A stretch of DNA of 64,000 bases from Gonatopus flavifemur (lineage: Eukaryota > Arthropoda > Insecta > Hymenoptera > Dryinidae), in contig JAFFJZ010000002.1 in the NCBI GenBank assembly GCA_018340375.1, positions 26,926,001 to 26,990,000 on the forward strand, given 5' to 3'. Below are positions 44,696 to 56,109 of this stretch, one piece after another. Every line of letters begins with the position of its first letter. Position 1 is the first letter of the stretch. The translations under genes and the position numbers were made by a program. Below the pieces are notes generated by a model, which saw nothing but the letters and a program-made list of their open reading frames with translations, was not told the DNA's origin and made no database searches.

Positions 44696-45767
44696 GTATC
44701 AACATTCAACACAATTATTACTATAATTTGTGGGAAAAAATTTTAGTAATGAATCCTCGGAAATAGCAATTTCCTCACGATTCTTCATAGCAGGGCTACT
44801 AATTTTCAAAATGATAATTGATACTGCTGAGTTCAAGCTTCTACATTTGTAATATCCATCACCGAGACCCCTCCTCCTCGAAATCAAACTCAAATTTGCT
44901 CAATATCGATTCGTTGATATTCAATACTCTGAATTTATTCATATTCATCGAATGATTTTCAATGAGCTCATTTATATTATCTTGTGAACAATAATTTGTT
45001 CTGACATTAAACATATAGTAATTAAGTACTGCAGAAAAAATCAATTAATACTGTAATTGTACTAGTATGATATAATTTGAATTCCAATAACGGTTAATAT
45101 ATTATTGTTGGCAATGGTCTCTCATGTGAGTGGTTAATTTGCATCATTAGAATGACATTTCTGTTGAGAACATTCTATGGGAACACTTTGAATATATTAA
45201 ATATAATTGATAAATCAATTCAAAAATGTAGAATGACCAAACTAGAAAGACCTAATAATCGTATGCTCCATATTGATACTATCGAGTCAGAAACAAACCA
45301 ATTAAACTCATTTCATTCATTTCCACTCGAGGGCATACACATTCAAAAGCTTCTCTTCCAAATGAAGATACGCAGTAACGTTTCACATACATCTCTGACG
45401 TACTGATTGCAGGAAGCATTCATCACTGTCTTCCTAGCATCATTAAATGTTTAAACGTATGTACTAAATGGAAATGTTCAGGTTCTTGATGAACATTCAG
45501 TTCAAATGTTTGTGACATAGTTTTCACTGAAAAAGATATGTTCAAACGAAATTTGATTCATCATTCAATGTATGAGAATCAAAGAGAGATTTGAATTTCT
45601 GCAGCACAAGTTATAAGTTTCATGAGGTGATTTGAAAGTCCTAGTATTCCGTGGTGGAATAATTTTTGAGAGAAAATAGTATTTGCTTCAATGGTGTATA
45701 TAAAATTATTGCACCGAAAGCACCAAAGATGGGTGGTGAAGGTGGATTGTTTCTTGCTGTGTAGGAT
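44696..45767. other. No recognised gene
   Basis: Open frames of 84 codons or fewer, no recognised domain. The last part (45690-45767) may still be retrotransposon sequence downstream of the ORF1 remnant. Confidence 0.4.
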
Positions 45768-46257
45768 CTATTTCTTTTGTCTTGTGATTTTTCTGGCCAC
45801 CTTTAGAGCCCGTTTGAAAACAGGGCGTTTCCCGGAGTCGATCATTCGTTTGGTCTTTGCATTGCTTTTTCCAATATCTCCACAAAGGAAGCACGAACGG
45901 AGAGAAAGATGAGAGTTCGTGACACCTTGTGTGGGGATGGCCCTCTTCGCTGCATTTGCAACATGCCCCACATTACTGCCGCTTTTACCCGTATCCAAGG
46001 CATCGAAAGCACCTACTAAGCACGACAGTTTGTTTCCTTATTAGACTATTCATGAAGCCGAGTAAGAGTTTTCCCGTTTTCAGAAGTCTGGTTGTTCTGC
46101 CTTGTTCTGGGTTGAGGACAGCCATCCTGTTGCCTCGGTCACGGTAGTTTGCCGTGGGTACTTCACCAAGATCGAGAGCTCTCTCATGTGCCTTCCGCAC
46201 CTCATTCGTTGTAGCGAGGAAATCCAAATCTCTCACCTCAATCAGAGTGCCGTCCAA
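45768..46257 (-). pseudogene. R1-like LINE ORF1 (Gag-like) remnant
   Basis: Two minus-strand frames form one protein fragment of a non-LTR retrotransposon. ORF1 proteins of this class bind the element's RNA. First part (46257-45985): DGTLIEVRDLDFLATTNEV, then LLKTGKLLLGFMNSLIRKQT, then the knuckle start SRCFRCLGYG and a stop. Second part (45998-45768) resumes with GHVANAAKRA, then SCFLCGDIGKSNAKT and a basic tail ending ARKITRQKK. About 22 bp of extra sequence lies inside the first CX2CX4HX4C knuckle, breaking the frame, and its last Cys is Ala. In the second knuckle His is Lys and the last Cys is Thr. 5' part and ORF2 are missing. Clearly dead. Confidence 0.8.
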
Positions 46258-46399
46258 AGTAGATTTATTAGAATAACTTTGGAACTTACCGACAGTCTCT
46301 TTCTAGCTCACGTATGATTCATTCATCCTCATAATACTTAGATTTTTTTAATGTTCTTTTTTTCTTTTTGATCGTTAAATTTCTGACTCGAGATATTAT

Positions 46400-47310
46400 T
46401 TCTGACTCTACGTAGATCTCTTCAGATCTAAATTTCGGCAAAAATCTCTATAAATCTTTTGATACCCACTCACATCTGAAGATTCCAATTTCGCAAGAGA
46501 TCCGAGAAGATTCCCAGATATCTCCAAAGTTGTTTTGAATCTCCCTTCACCTCTTTGAATCCCTTCCAAAATTGAAATCTTCAGATGTAGGTAGACATTA
46601 GGGAATTCTCAGAGATTGTTGTCAAAGGTGAAATCTTTGAATATAGATAAATGTCAGGAGATTTATAAAGATTTTTGCCAAAATTGAGACATAGATCTCA
46701 TTAGATCTAATCTTTTTTTATCGAGACGTCATATTTCAAATAAGATTTCTCGAATTGGTGCACTAATATATTGATGTGTCAAGAAGAGCAGTTCTCATTA
46801 TGGAGTCAGGATGAATTCATGATGAATACTTCCAGACCTTTGAGAATTATTGAAGAGATTTGTGCATACCCGGGAAAAAATCATTAGATCTATTCAGATC
46901 ATAATAGATTTGAGTGGATTTGATTTTCGAGCATATCTGGTTCAAAAGATCAGATTAGATCTGCATTGAGAGAACAATTCAGTCATAGTTACCAGCATTT
47001 TGTAATAATTACCAAATTTCGTAATTGGATATAGTGGAATGAATATTTAGTTATAATTACCGATATACAGATTCACAACTAAGACATCTGGTTATAGTCA
47101 TCAAACTTCAATTATTATTACCAAATTATGGTAAATAGTTACTAAATCTTGGTAATGATAAACCATTAACATATTCAAGGAAACCTGAATCATTTGATAA
47201 CTGTAACTAGGTTTTTTCATCAGTGTGCTCAAGTATCAGTAGATCTAATCAGATTTTGTCACGTCTGGTTAGATTTGAGTAGATCTCGTTAGATCTGAAT
47301 TGAATATCAC
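46400..47310. repeat. AGATCT-word element
   Basis: AGATCT occurs nine times (46414, 46424, 46693, 46703, 46886, 46957, 47241, 47281, 47291), usually paired 10 bp apart as AGATCT-N4-AGATCT or as AGATCTAATCAGAT. An end-like CCCGGGAAAAAATCATTAG starts at 46869, so more than one element may be present. Confidence 0.65.
46966..47226. repeat. TTACCAAAT foldback inside AGATCT element
   Basis: CATTGAGAGAACAATTCAGT at the left and, inverted from the right, CACTGATGAAAAAACCTAGT, with TAATTACCAAATTTCG and CCAAATTATGGTAA words inside. It separates AGATCT-rich flanks, so it looks inserted. Confidence 0.55.
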
Positions 47311-47615
47311 ATTCAATCTTGATGAGCAATTGGTGGTTCAGTTATCAAAAATTCGGTGATATCTGTCTGTTTATGAATTTGATTTCACACATATATTGTG
47401 ACAAACACAAATCAAAATTGCAGTTATTCAAATCTTCATGGATGGGAACTGTCATGTTGTCAGGAACTGAGACGTTCGTTTGGCATTCAGAAACAGGTTT
47501 TGGGATGATATCGGAAAATTGTTTTCAATCTTTTTATTCTAGTTTCAGAATTGGAAAGAATTTTCAAAAAAGAAAATTGTCTTCTAGGTCTTTAAATCCC
47601 CAGATAGTTTGGTGG

Positions 47616-48279
47616 CCCGTCAAAAAATTGTCCACGTCTGCTCACGCCTGATCACAGCTGATCCCTAAAGCCTAATCAAGCATGATCAGGCCTCAATTTT
47701 GTACCCACGTGATGAGGACTAATTATGCCCAACTACGCCCAATCACGCTTGATTATGCTCCATTATACATGAGGAATTCATACAAAATCAATAAGTTTTC
47801 CGTAAGGAATGGAACTGTAACAATGTTATCAAACACTAATTCATTGTCAATCATTCCTACTTATTGTGCTTATGCAGCTCCCATTTTCTAGTTTCCAGTT
47901 TTCAGGCATGATCATGCATGATCAGGTGTACTCACCTACGTTTGGGGCCGATTTAGCATGATGAAACATTTGTATTCGTCATAAAAAAATCAACACACAG
48001 TCATTTTATATGAATATGCCTCAGTCGGTAAGATTTTGCATGATCACGGGCGAGAATGGTTTGTCTGGCATGATCGCTGGCGGTTAAGCTTGATCACGGG
48101 TTTCCACGTGGGTACAAAATTGAAGCCTCTGAAGTGATGACAAAGCTCAAAAATGAACGACCAGGTGTAATCAGGCTCACTCACGTGCAGTCAGTATTGA
48201 ACACGAAGAATTTTGCCGAAAAATGTCGATGATTAGGCCTGAACACGCATAATCAGAACTGAACGATTTTTTCACGGGG
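47616..48279. mobile_element. TGATCA-word element, CCCGT ends
   Basis: Left end CCCGTCAAAAAATTGTCCAC. Right end, inverted, CCCGTGAAAAAATCGTTCAG. TGATCA occurs six times, in CATGATCAGGC-like palindromes. An inner inverted pair, AGGCCTCAATTTTGTACCCA (47689) against its inverse ending at 48127, may mark a second element inside. 664 bp, no coding domain. Confidence 0.7.
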
Positions 48280-48672
48280 GGTTTATCAATTCTTCAGAGA
48301 AAGGTTTGATTCGTCCAATTCTACACCTAAAGAATTGTAAGAATTATCATGGAATTCTAATAATTGAGAGACAAGTGAAAGTTATTCTAAAAATGATTGT
48401 GAAGCCTGGGAAATGAATCAATTTCTCAACAGTTTTGAGAAAAATTCACAATAAATTTTACAGAATGCATAGTGATTTTCTGAAGAATTCCCACTTGTGA
48501 CTCGATTACGTGATGTAGATTGTTAATTATCCTTTTTTTTATTCGAAAGATTCTCAAACTACAAATTTTGTAGCAATTCGTGTCCTCAACCTCCTCAATT
48601 TTTCGAATTTAATGATGACTTTTTCGAATATTCAAAGTGTTCTTTTCATCCCATAACATGAAGCTGAAACTG
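48280..48672. other. No recognised feature
   Basis: AT-rich, no repeat or gene recognised. Confidence 0.45.
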
Positions 48673-48735
48673 CCCATGTGGGAATCAATCCTGGGCATCC
48701 TGAAGTATGTCCGGGCCCCGTAAGGGTATAACTTG

Positions 48736-49015
48736 GGCATCCAATAATATAAGAGTGTCCCACCCACGGCCTATGTGCGCCCCAGTTGGGGTTGCTAGTG
48801 TACTCCCCAGATATTTTAATCTAGGGATGCCCACCCATAGCCCATATAGGCCCTGGGCAAACCCTCATTGTCTCGCCCAGGTATTGTAATTTAAGCATGC
48901 CCAGTCACACCCCGTAGAGGCCCTGGGCGGGCCACCATAGTCTCGCCCAGGTATTGTAATTTGAGCATGTCCAGCCACACCCGATAGAGGCCCTGGGTTG
49001 GCTATCATTGTTTCC
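48736..49015. repeat. 70-bp tandem repeats inside element
   Basis: Units begin at 48806, 48876 and 48946, exactly 70 bp apart, with a more diverged unit upstream from about 48736. Shared landmarks are CCCAGGTATTGTAATTT, GCATGCCCA, TAGAGGCCCTGGG and TTGTCTCG. 59860-60105 carries similar units on the other strand. The 48707-48889 and 59850-60059 frames, which resemble each other, are these repeats. Confidence 0.85.
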
Positions 49016-49239
49016 CCTATTAAAGAATATCTAACAGAACTGGACAACATTTTGACCCAAATCTGACAGATTTGTCTGACATTGGTTGGTTTGTAAATCA
49101 GTTTCAACACTCATGGAACTGCCAGACAGAGCCAAACGGAACCTGTCAGATCCGGATCGAAATCCTGTTTGGTTCAAATTTTTATTTCATTATTTTGTGT
49201 ATCGAAAGTTTTTTTTTCGTTCAGCTTTCTTTAAACATT

Positions 49240-49256
49240 GGGGGGGGGGGGGGGGG
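49240..49256. repeat. Run of 17 G
   Basis: Uninterrupted G homopolymer in AT-rich surroundings. Confidence 0.95.
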
Positions 49257-49375
49257 TAATAAACAAAAAACACATTTTTTGGTGTTATTAACCTATATAC
49301 ATGCAACAACGGAATACTTCATATTACCGCTGGTAGAATTGTCTATGGAATATTTCAAAATAGTCAACAGGATTT

Positions 49376-49693
49376 TCACCAAATACTTCGGATTGTAATT
49401 TTCCATCCTCTTAAGTAAAAATCAAAGCTGACGTACATTCGAGACATGCTCGATATTGTTAGGTCAAAACTGCATTGTCTTGTATTTATACTAGGGAAAT
49501 CTCTGACACTAAATGAATTGAAACCTATCTTGATTTCTATGTTTTTGAAAGTTATTCTTCCAGTGCTCTTAGTTTCCAGGTCATAACAGTGAAAACGAAT
49601 TTCGAACAACCTATGAGCTCGAAATGAAAATTCCAAAAATTTGATACGCCTTTGGCTGACTGGAAAAAATATTTTGATTACCTTTCTGAACAT
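49376..49693 (-). other. Unassigned 105-codon frame
   Basis: Open frame inside the AT-rich middle of the 48673-50071 element. No recognisable domain or motif. It could be chance or part of an inserted, unrecognised element. Confidence 0.15.
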
Positions 49694-50071
49694 TTATATA
49701 CAAGAGCGGATGGGAATTTTAATTTGTTGTCGATTTGATGATAATTTCACATGAAGCATAGATCTATCAAAAGCTAACCCTCAAAGAACTGGAGCAAATT
49801 CTTTCGTCTTTTATTTGAGGGATACCACTCAAATATCCTGGGCCCCAGCACTGGGTGAAATTTGAAAATTCATGTGGACTAAAATGAATTGCCTAAATTG
49901 GCCCAAGTGGATTTCTTGATGTGGGCCAAGTTTGGGAACCATTACAGGGCCTGGATCAAAAAGCGTAACACCCCAAGTTGGGGCCAATCCAGGTGTCCTA
50001 ACCAGGGCCAGATTTTAAGTAGGGATTATAGACCTCGCCCAGGTCTGAGCCCGGAAAAATTTCCACACGGG

Positions 50072-51649
50072 TGGCAGCCGTAAAGCTAGCAGCCAATTGT
50101 TATAATTTTTCACACAAAATTTAAATTAAAGATCTAAGCATCTGAACAGTGTACTGGAACGCTGCTCAATCGATTTCTGGTATGAAAAGAGCTTTAACAA
50201 CGTTTAATCGAAAGTGGAAACAATCGACTGCCAGCTTTATGGTAGCTAGTTTCAGTTTCATCAAGATAGGGGCTATGATGGGGGTTGAATCAGGAGTGCC
50301 CCATCATTTCACTCGTACTTTTCCATGTAATATCAAGTACAACAAAATAGTTGAAGGGTGGCTAAATGAATCTCAGGCTGCTCAGATTGCTATGCTAATT
50401 TATTCACTCAAGGTTGACCAGTGTTATCTTTCTTCATAGAGCAATTTGAATTCCAATTTTGATTGTCACAATGTTTCCGTAACTTCAGCTATATCCGTTC
50501 ATTATTTTTATTCGTCATAATTTAAGAGTTATACTGTGATGATATAAATTTTGATGAGTTAGACTGGAGTTTATATAACTTTGAGTTATCGGAAGGCTTT
50601 GTAACCTACTTGCATTTAAACTCAGCTCTAGAACAAAATCAATCGAACAATCAATAAATCATCCCCGGTTTAGTTTCCAGACTCATGGCATGTAATTGAC
50701 AACTCCAGATTCAGATATCTAGTAAAATAGTTCAGTTATCAACAAGTTTCCAACGCTCGCACCAGCAAAATACTAGTCGCTTCGTCAAATACTCACAAGG
50801 TACATACTCACTTGTATCAAGTTTTTCGTCAGTGCAATATTCATATTGATAATGAATTGATCGCAATGAATGATCGTTGAATTACGGAAGTATACTTTCA
50901 TCCAAATGAATATTAATTTAATTTTAATGAATCTACATTTCGTAACTTACAATCGCAGATTATATAATTAAATTTCTTTCTAAACGTGTGAACTACTTTT
51001 GAATTAATGAAACCGAACACTTTTTGTTGATATTGAAACGTCAACGCGTAACATGGGTTAAAATGTTCATGTTGGAGGTAAATTTCATTCACGCATGTAT
51101 CCTGTTATTAACTCTAAAACATCGACATGGGTGTGTCACACTTTGTAGTTGTTTCCACATCTTCGCCCTTTGTTGTGTGCTATCGCTTATGTTCGTGAAA
51201 TGTGGGAGAGGACGAGATCCAACACTACAGGTCCCAACTGTTTCCAATCTCCGTAGTTGTGCGACAGCTGCATAAGAAGTATTAACATTTTTTCACAGGT
51301 CGTTTTATACTCAGGTTGATGTTGATATAACTTTTTTTTTACAGTAATCGAGAATTGAAGATTTTCTTGTGAATTCAAGTTTCCTTCCCGACGAATACTT
51401 TCTTGTATATCAACGCAATGCTTTACGAAAATCAATGCACATCAAGGCTTCGTGTGAGAACTCGCAGAACTCTAGGATGTACATTGACTGCACGTGAGTT
51501 GAGAATACAAAAATACTCCTCGCGTGAAAAAGGATAAGATACTTGTCATTAACGCGTGGATCCTTATCGAAATTAATTGATAATCGAGTTTGGGAAAATC
51601 TGAGGGAATAGGACGTTTTAGTTCTGTAATTTCAGGTAGAAATTTGAAT
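50072..51649. other. No recognised gene; one odd open frame
   Basis: The plus frame 50149-50439 (96 codons, MYWNAAQSISGMKRALTTFN..) has fairly even amino-acid use but no domain I know. The frames at 51024-51275 and 51187-51435 overlap on opposite strands. No repeats recognised. Confidence 0.35.
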
Positions 51650-51750
51650 CGGCCCATTTCAGGCCGCTATCAGGGTATGGTCAGAGGGGTATGGGCCTGA
51701 ACAGGGCCTAACATGGCCTACTTTTGTACCGGGGAAATTTCTACCCGGGA
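51650..51750. repeat. GGCCTGAACAGGCC-word fragment
   Basis: GGCCCATTTCAGGCC, GGGCCTGAACAGGGCCTAA and ATGGCCTAC precede the end-like ACCGGGGAAATTTCTACCCG. The terminal sequence resembles 59840 and 44685. Probably one end of a short element. Confidence 0.5.
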
Positions 51751-51924
51751 TGTTGGTTTGGAGTAATATTTTCTATGTGAGAACATGAATTCTGCGGCAG
51801 CAATGTCCGGAATTAATTGAGTTGAAACAGTGTTTCTAACATCACAATCCAACAATTGACAAACATTTTAGGATCCTACAAATTTGTTGATCCCTTTTGA
51901 ATTAAAACCTTTAAAAACTAATGC

Positions 51925-52170
51925 GAATGAGTTTGCTGTGTCAGCTACAACAGCAATTTTTTTTTTGCTATGGTAGCAAAAAATGTTGACTCTTACATCA
52001 GAATTTGTTCATTACTCTGTATAAAGCACTGAAAATTCGCTAGACCAGAGAAGAATCTGCTATTTTGATTATTCATGTTCCTTCCTCAGCAATTCAGCGA
52101 AAAATATTTCTGATTTTATATAATACCTCGATTCGCTGCGTCAGTAGATTTCCTTTCCTGCGTATATGTT
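51925..52170. repeat. GCTGTGTCAGC / GCAAAAAATG element
   Basis: TTTGCTGTGTCAGCTACAAC at the left, and ATAATACCTCGATTCGCTGC near the right, match 60675-60715 and 61045-61065. About 246 bp. Ends approximate. Confidence 0.55.
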
Positions 52171-54129
52171 ACGAAATCAAATCAAATAATTCTCTTTGTT
52201 GCTCCATGATATTCAGCTGATGATCTCTCATCATTTATTCACACCAGTGAATATTGAGCGAAATCAAGCGCTCTCATTCCAAGTCATTTCATGACTTTTG
52301 AATTTTAATCTCTCATCTTATCTTCTCTTCGCTCTTTCTCTTATTATCGTATTTTTGAAAGCACAAAAGGAAATTCACAATGGATCCGAATGTAAAAGAA
52401 TTTCGAAGCTGGATTTCCCTGCTTTAATATGACTGAACAATAATCGGATCTCATTTGTCTCTCCGGAGTATGTAAGAGAAGAGGAACAAAAACTTTCCAG
52501 AAACAGAAAAGAATGTGGATTTCTGGACGTGAATGCATCACGACTACCGCAAGAGTGAGGTGACGAAATATTTCTGAAGGAAATAAAGGAATAAATGGAA
52601 CAAGAAAAGAATTCAAGGTGCGAATGAGAATAGCTCCAGTTATGAGATTGAAGCTTTCTTGAAATCTCATCTTCAAGAACAGATAGCCATACATAATGCG
52701 GCTTTCAAATCCACTCCAAATGCCCGTCGTCTTTGTCAAGTCTATGGCATAATCGCATATTCTTAAAGTGCACGAATCCGAAAATATTCTTGAAGTAGTG
52801 CATCCTTATAGAGATTTTCAAACGATGAAAGATAATGCTCCCTCAAAACTGATATGTCAAAATGAAATTTTCGAAAGCTTTTATGGTTTCTTTGTAATTC
52901 CATGTCAAGTGACGAAAGGAATCCAAGGACGTGGAAAATTGAAACCGTTATAAGACGGAATTTCTCAAATTTTCATGTTTTGAAAATCATTACAGGGGAA
53001 ACGATCTTGTTGTGCTGATGAACAGAACATTTTGTTAATATATGGTAAGTACAACATCCCTGTTCGCACAACTAACACTAAGTGACTAAAAGAGGTTCTG
53101 CGAGTGATGTACGAAGGATATAATTTTCTTCAGTAGTATAAACGTGAGATTGTAACGTCTTGGTGTATTTCTGTACGTTAGCGAGCAGGAAAGTGTGAAA
53201 GATTGAAGAAGGGGTATTTTTTTTTCTTTTTAATGGATCGATATTCTCATGAGAATACAGAAATGCGAGCTGGAAGATTTGAAAACATTTCATAAGAAGT
53301 CGAAGAGGCTCTAAAACCATTCATTTGAAACGAATGCATAAATGTATTCTTGTCCGTAAGGGTGAATTTTACTATGCACAAAGAATCACGATCTCATGAA
53401 ACATAACATTGCAGGTATTATATCTGAATATCAATTCATGAACAATAAACTTCCTTGCGTGGATAATTTATATCTGCGGAGGCATGTATATTATAAGAAT
53501 ACTTGGAAGCTTCGATGAAGTATAAGACTTAACCGTAGAAATATCTACATCAGAGTGGACTATGAGGATAATCCAGATGAAAACTAACCACAATGCCGGG
53601 AACTAAGTAGACTACCGTAATGAATATTCCAGCGTGTTTTCTGTAGCAAATACAACTCGAGATGTAATTATCTGGCTCTATCTATCAACCTGTTTTCCCC
53701 AATTACATTTATTTCATAGATCTATGGATATCTGTAGGATTTATCGATAGTACATGGACGATAGTGCAGTATATCCTAGGTACCGAGAAAGGACAGTAGT
53801 TCGAAAATTATTGTGTTCCTTTGGAGTCAAGATTAAACGAGCTATTAGCATCGAATCTCTATAAATTCATCCCACAATCCGTCTGCAGGTGTAGAAGCCT
53901 AGGTAACGTGAATTAAAATAAGCATTTGAGTATTCTCATGTTCCTTGTACTAGGTGATTCAAAATTGCAGATCACCCTGAAGCAACCCATATTAAAATTT
54001 TTAGGTTCCGTCAATGCTGACAATAGAATACAGCTCAGCGGAATGGCAATCTATAAATATCCAATGTTAATTAATAACGATTGTAATGTTCCACCGATAT
54101 CGGTGTTCAACGAATTTAGGTTGTCAGCC
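52171..54129. other. No recognised gene
   Basis: Minus frame 52344-52739 (131 codons) and others show no recognisable domain. A purine-rich tract runs through 52470-52640. No repeat recognised. Confidence 0.4.
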
Positions 54130-54890
54130 TACCGTTGATTCACAATTCCGCCAAGCTTGGCGCTTGCTGGGCTCATCCTTGGTCCAACATTGACCGAACG
54201 ATAGATTCTATTATATTCAAAGTGAGGATCTTTTGGAACGTGGTTGAATATTGCCACAAACTTTGGTCTGGTCTGGATGAAAATTAGTTCTCAATGTAGC
54301 GCCGATCATTGGTGATAGCATGGCTCAATATTGGCATGCTCCTTAATTTTAACTTTTGATGGCTGAATGGCTAGCTCAGTTACCGATCGAATGTTTCTTG
54401 CGGGTGGTGAGAGATGCATACAAGGAATATATGAGGCTCAAATAATTCTCTGGAGGAACAGTCAATCGTTCTTTGTTACAGGTTACACCAGATGGCTCCT
54501 ACCGCTGATCCATACTGTGTACACTCCTCATGATAAACTTTAGGGACAAAAAACACCGAAGGAAAACACAATACTGTCCCAAATACCGTATATTGGAAAT
54601 TGTGGAATGCGCATACTTTTTATTTATTTTTGGGTTAATTATAATTTGGGTTGAACAAATTTTTCTATTGTTTGCCAATGATGGTCGACTTTATTGCCAC
54701 TTATGCACCAATGATGGGGCTTCATTGGAAAAACACATCAATAAATCATAAAATGATGTTATCATTTCAGTGTTGCATCATGCTTGGTTGCCAAACCTCG
54801 GCCATACTTTATCGATATTGCGCCATACTAGCGCCAATTGTGAATTCCTGTATGGGAACTTTTTTGTCTAGCAAAATTTTATCTGAGGCT
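54130..54890. repeat. CCAATATTGGC-word element
   Basis: CCAAGCTTGGCGC, CCTTGGTCCAACATTG, CTCAATATTGGC, CCAATGATGG and GCGCCAATTG are variants of one palindromic word. Related to 15426-15657 and 56165-57470. Ends not defined. Confidence 0.5.
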
Positions 54891-56109
54891 TAGTTTGCTG
54901 ACACCTCAACATTTTACAAAAAATCAGAATATCTTGAATGAGCATGCACTTGGTCGAAAAGAGGCACATTTTGCCTAGCTCTCATTAACAAGAAATAAGC
55001 AACACAAAATGAAAATAAAACTCATTTAACCGTAGTAGCAATATTATTCTGATGATTAATAAAAAGAAAAATCCTTTTTTATGTAAATTGTTCTCCTCTG
55101 TTATAAACAAATCAATTGAAAACACGTTGATCTATTTCTTCAATATATTTGGGGATAAAATAACGTTTTAGTGTAGATTGATAATATAAAATTCTAAATC
55201 TGTAGAATTACGGAGAGATGTATTCCCGAAGAATGATTTGATTGCAAGTGGTCAATCTCGGAACACCTGGCAGATCTCGTTACATTGATGCTTCTCTCCG
55301 GGGAAGAACATCGACTTATGGACGATCTCCATTTTATCTCGTCTCGTGAAACGAAACGAAGAGTGGAAATTTGATCAACGAAAAGAATGCGAACGGAGAA
55401 ACCATTTTCGAGCAAACCTCAAGATCAACCTCATTCTAGATCGAAGCATGAAATATTAACAAAGGCAAAAGAAAATGGAAGAGTTTCGGATAGGATTGTC
55501 CGTATCGTGATAACAAGTGATCGATTTCAGAGGAATCATTCGATCAACGAGTGTAGATTTCTGAAGCAAGAATGATGAATTCCCTATATTCTGCATTGAG
55601 GTTTCACTACATGCAAAAGAGAAACATTCGATTCATGAAAAGTTATCCAAAATTCAGTGAAACGGGGACACGATATAGGTAGGGAGATATGACATTGATG
55701 CAAGTAAAGCAATATATTGTGCATAAAACACCTCAAGGATCGTTAGAATCCCTCAGTTCCCGTCGGGTCGCTTGGGTCCTCTTAGTTCAATCGCATCTCC
55801 AGGTCGCTCGAATTGCCTACTTTCCACTCTTGATACACCATATACTAATTCCAATTCATCAGTTTTTCTTTTTGCGAGACTAGTTTGGTTATTATATGGA
55901 CGCTCGCTTGATTCAACTTCATATCGAGAGGTGCTGAACAAAAGAACCGAAGATCGATGGACGCCATTTGCAAAGCAATATATATTTTTATATTCATTTA
56001 TCTATTTGCATGTCATTAGTGTAAATAATATATTTTATAATCTGAGTTGCAGAGTGAAAAATGGAGATATTCACCACATAATAACAGAAATATTGACAAA
56101 ACCAGCTAT
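54891..56109. other. No recognised gene
   Basis: The plus frame 55772-56161 (129 codons) runs into the repeat at 56117 and has no domain. The rest is AT-rich. Confidence 0.4.

Larger units (their letters stand above)
48673..50071. mobile_element. CCTGGGC-word element, CCCRTGTGG ends
   Basis: Left end CCCATGTGGGAATCAATCCT, then GGGCAT. Right end, inverted, CCCGTGTGGAAATTTTTCCG, then GGCTCAGACCTGGGC. The same two ends bound 59828-60615, in the opposite orientation. It holds a 70-bp tandem array (48736-49015). The middle (49020-49840) is unrelated AT-rich sequence with a G homopolymer, probably inserted. Confidence 0.65.

Noticed and set aside
48736..49015. CRISPR-like regular spacing
   Set aside because: The units are contiguous tandem repeats without unique spacers, inside a eukaryotic transposon.
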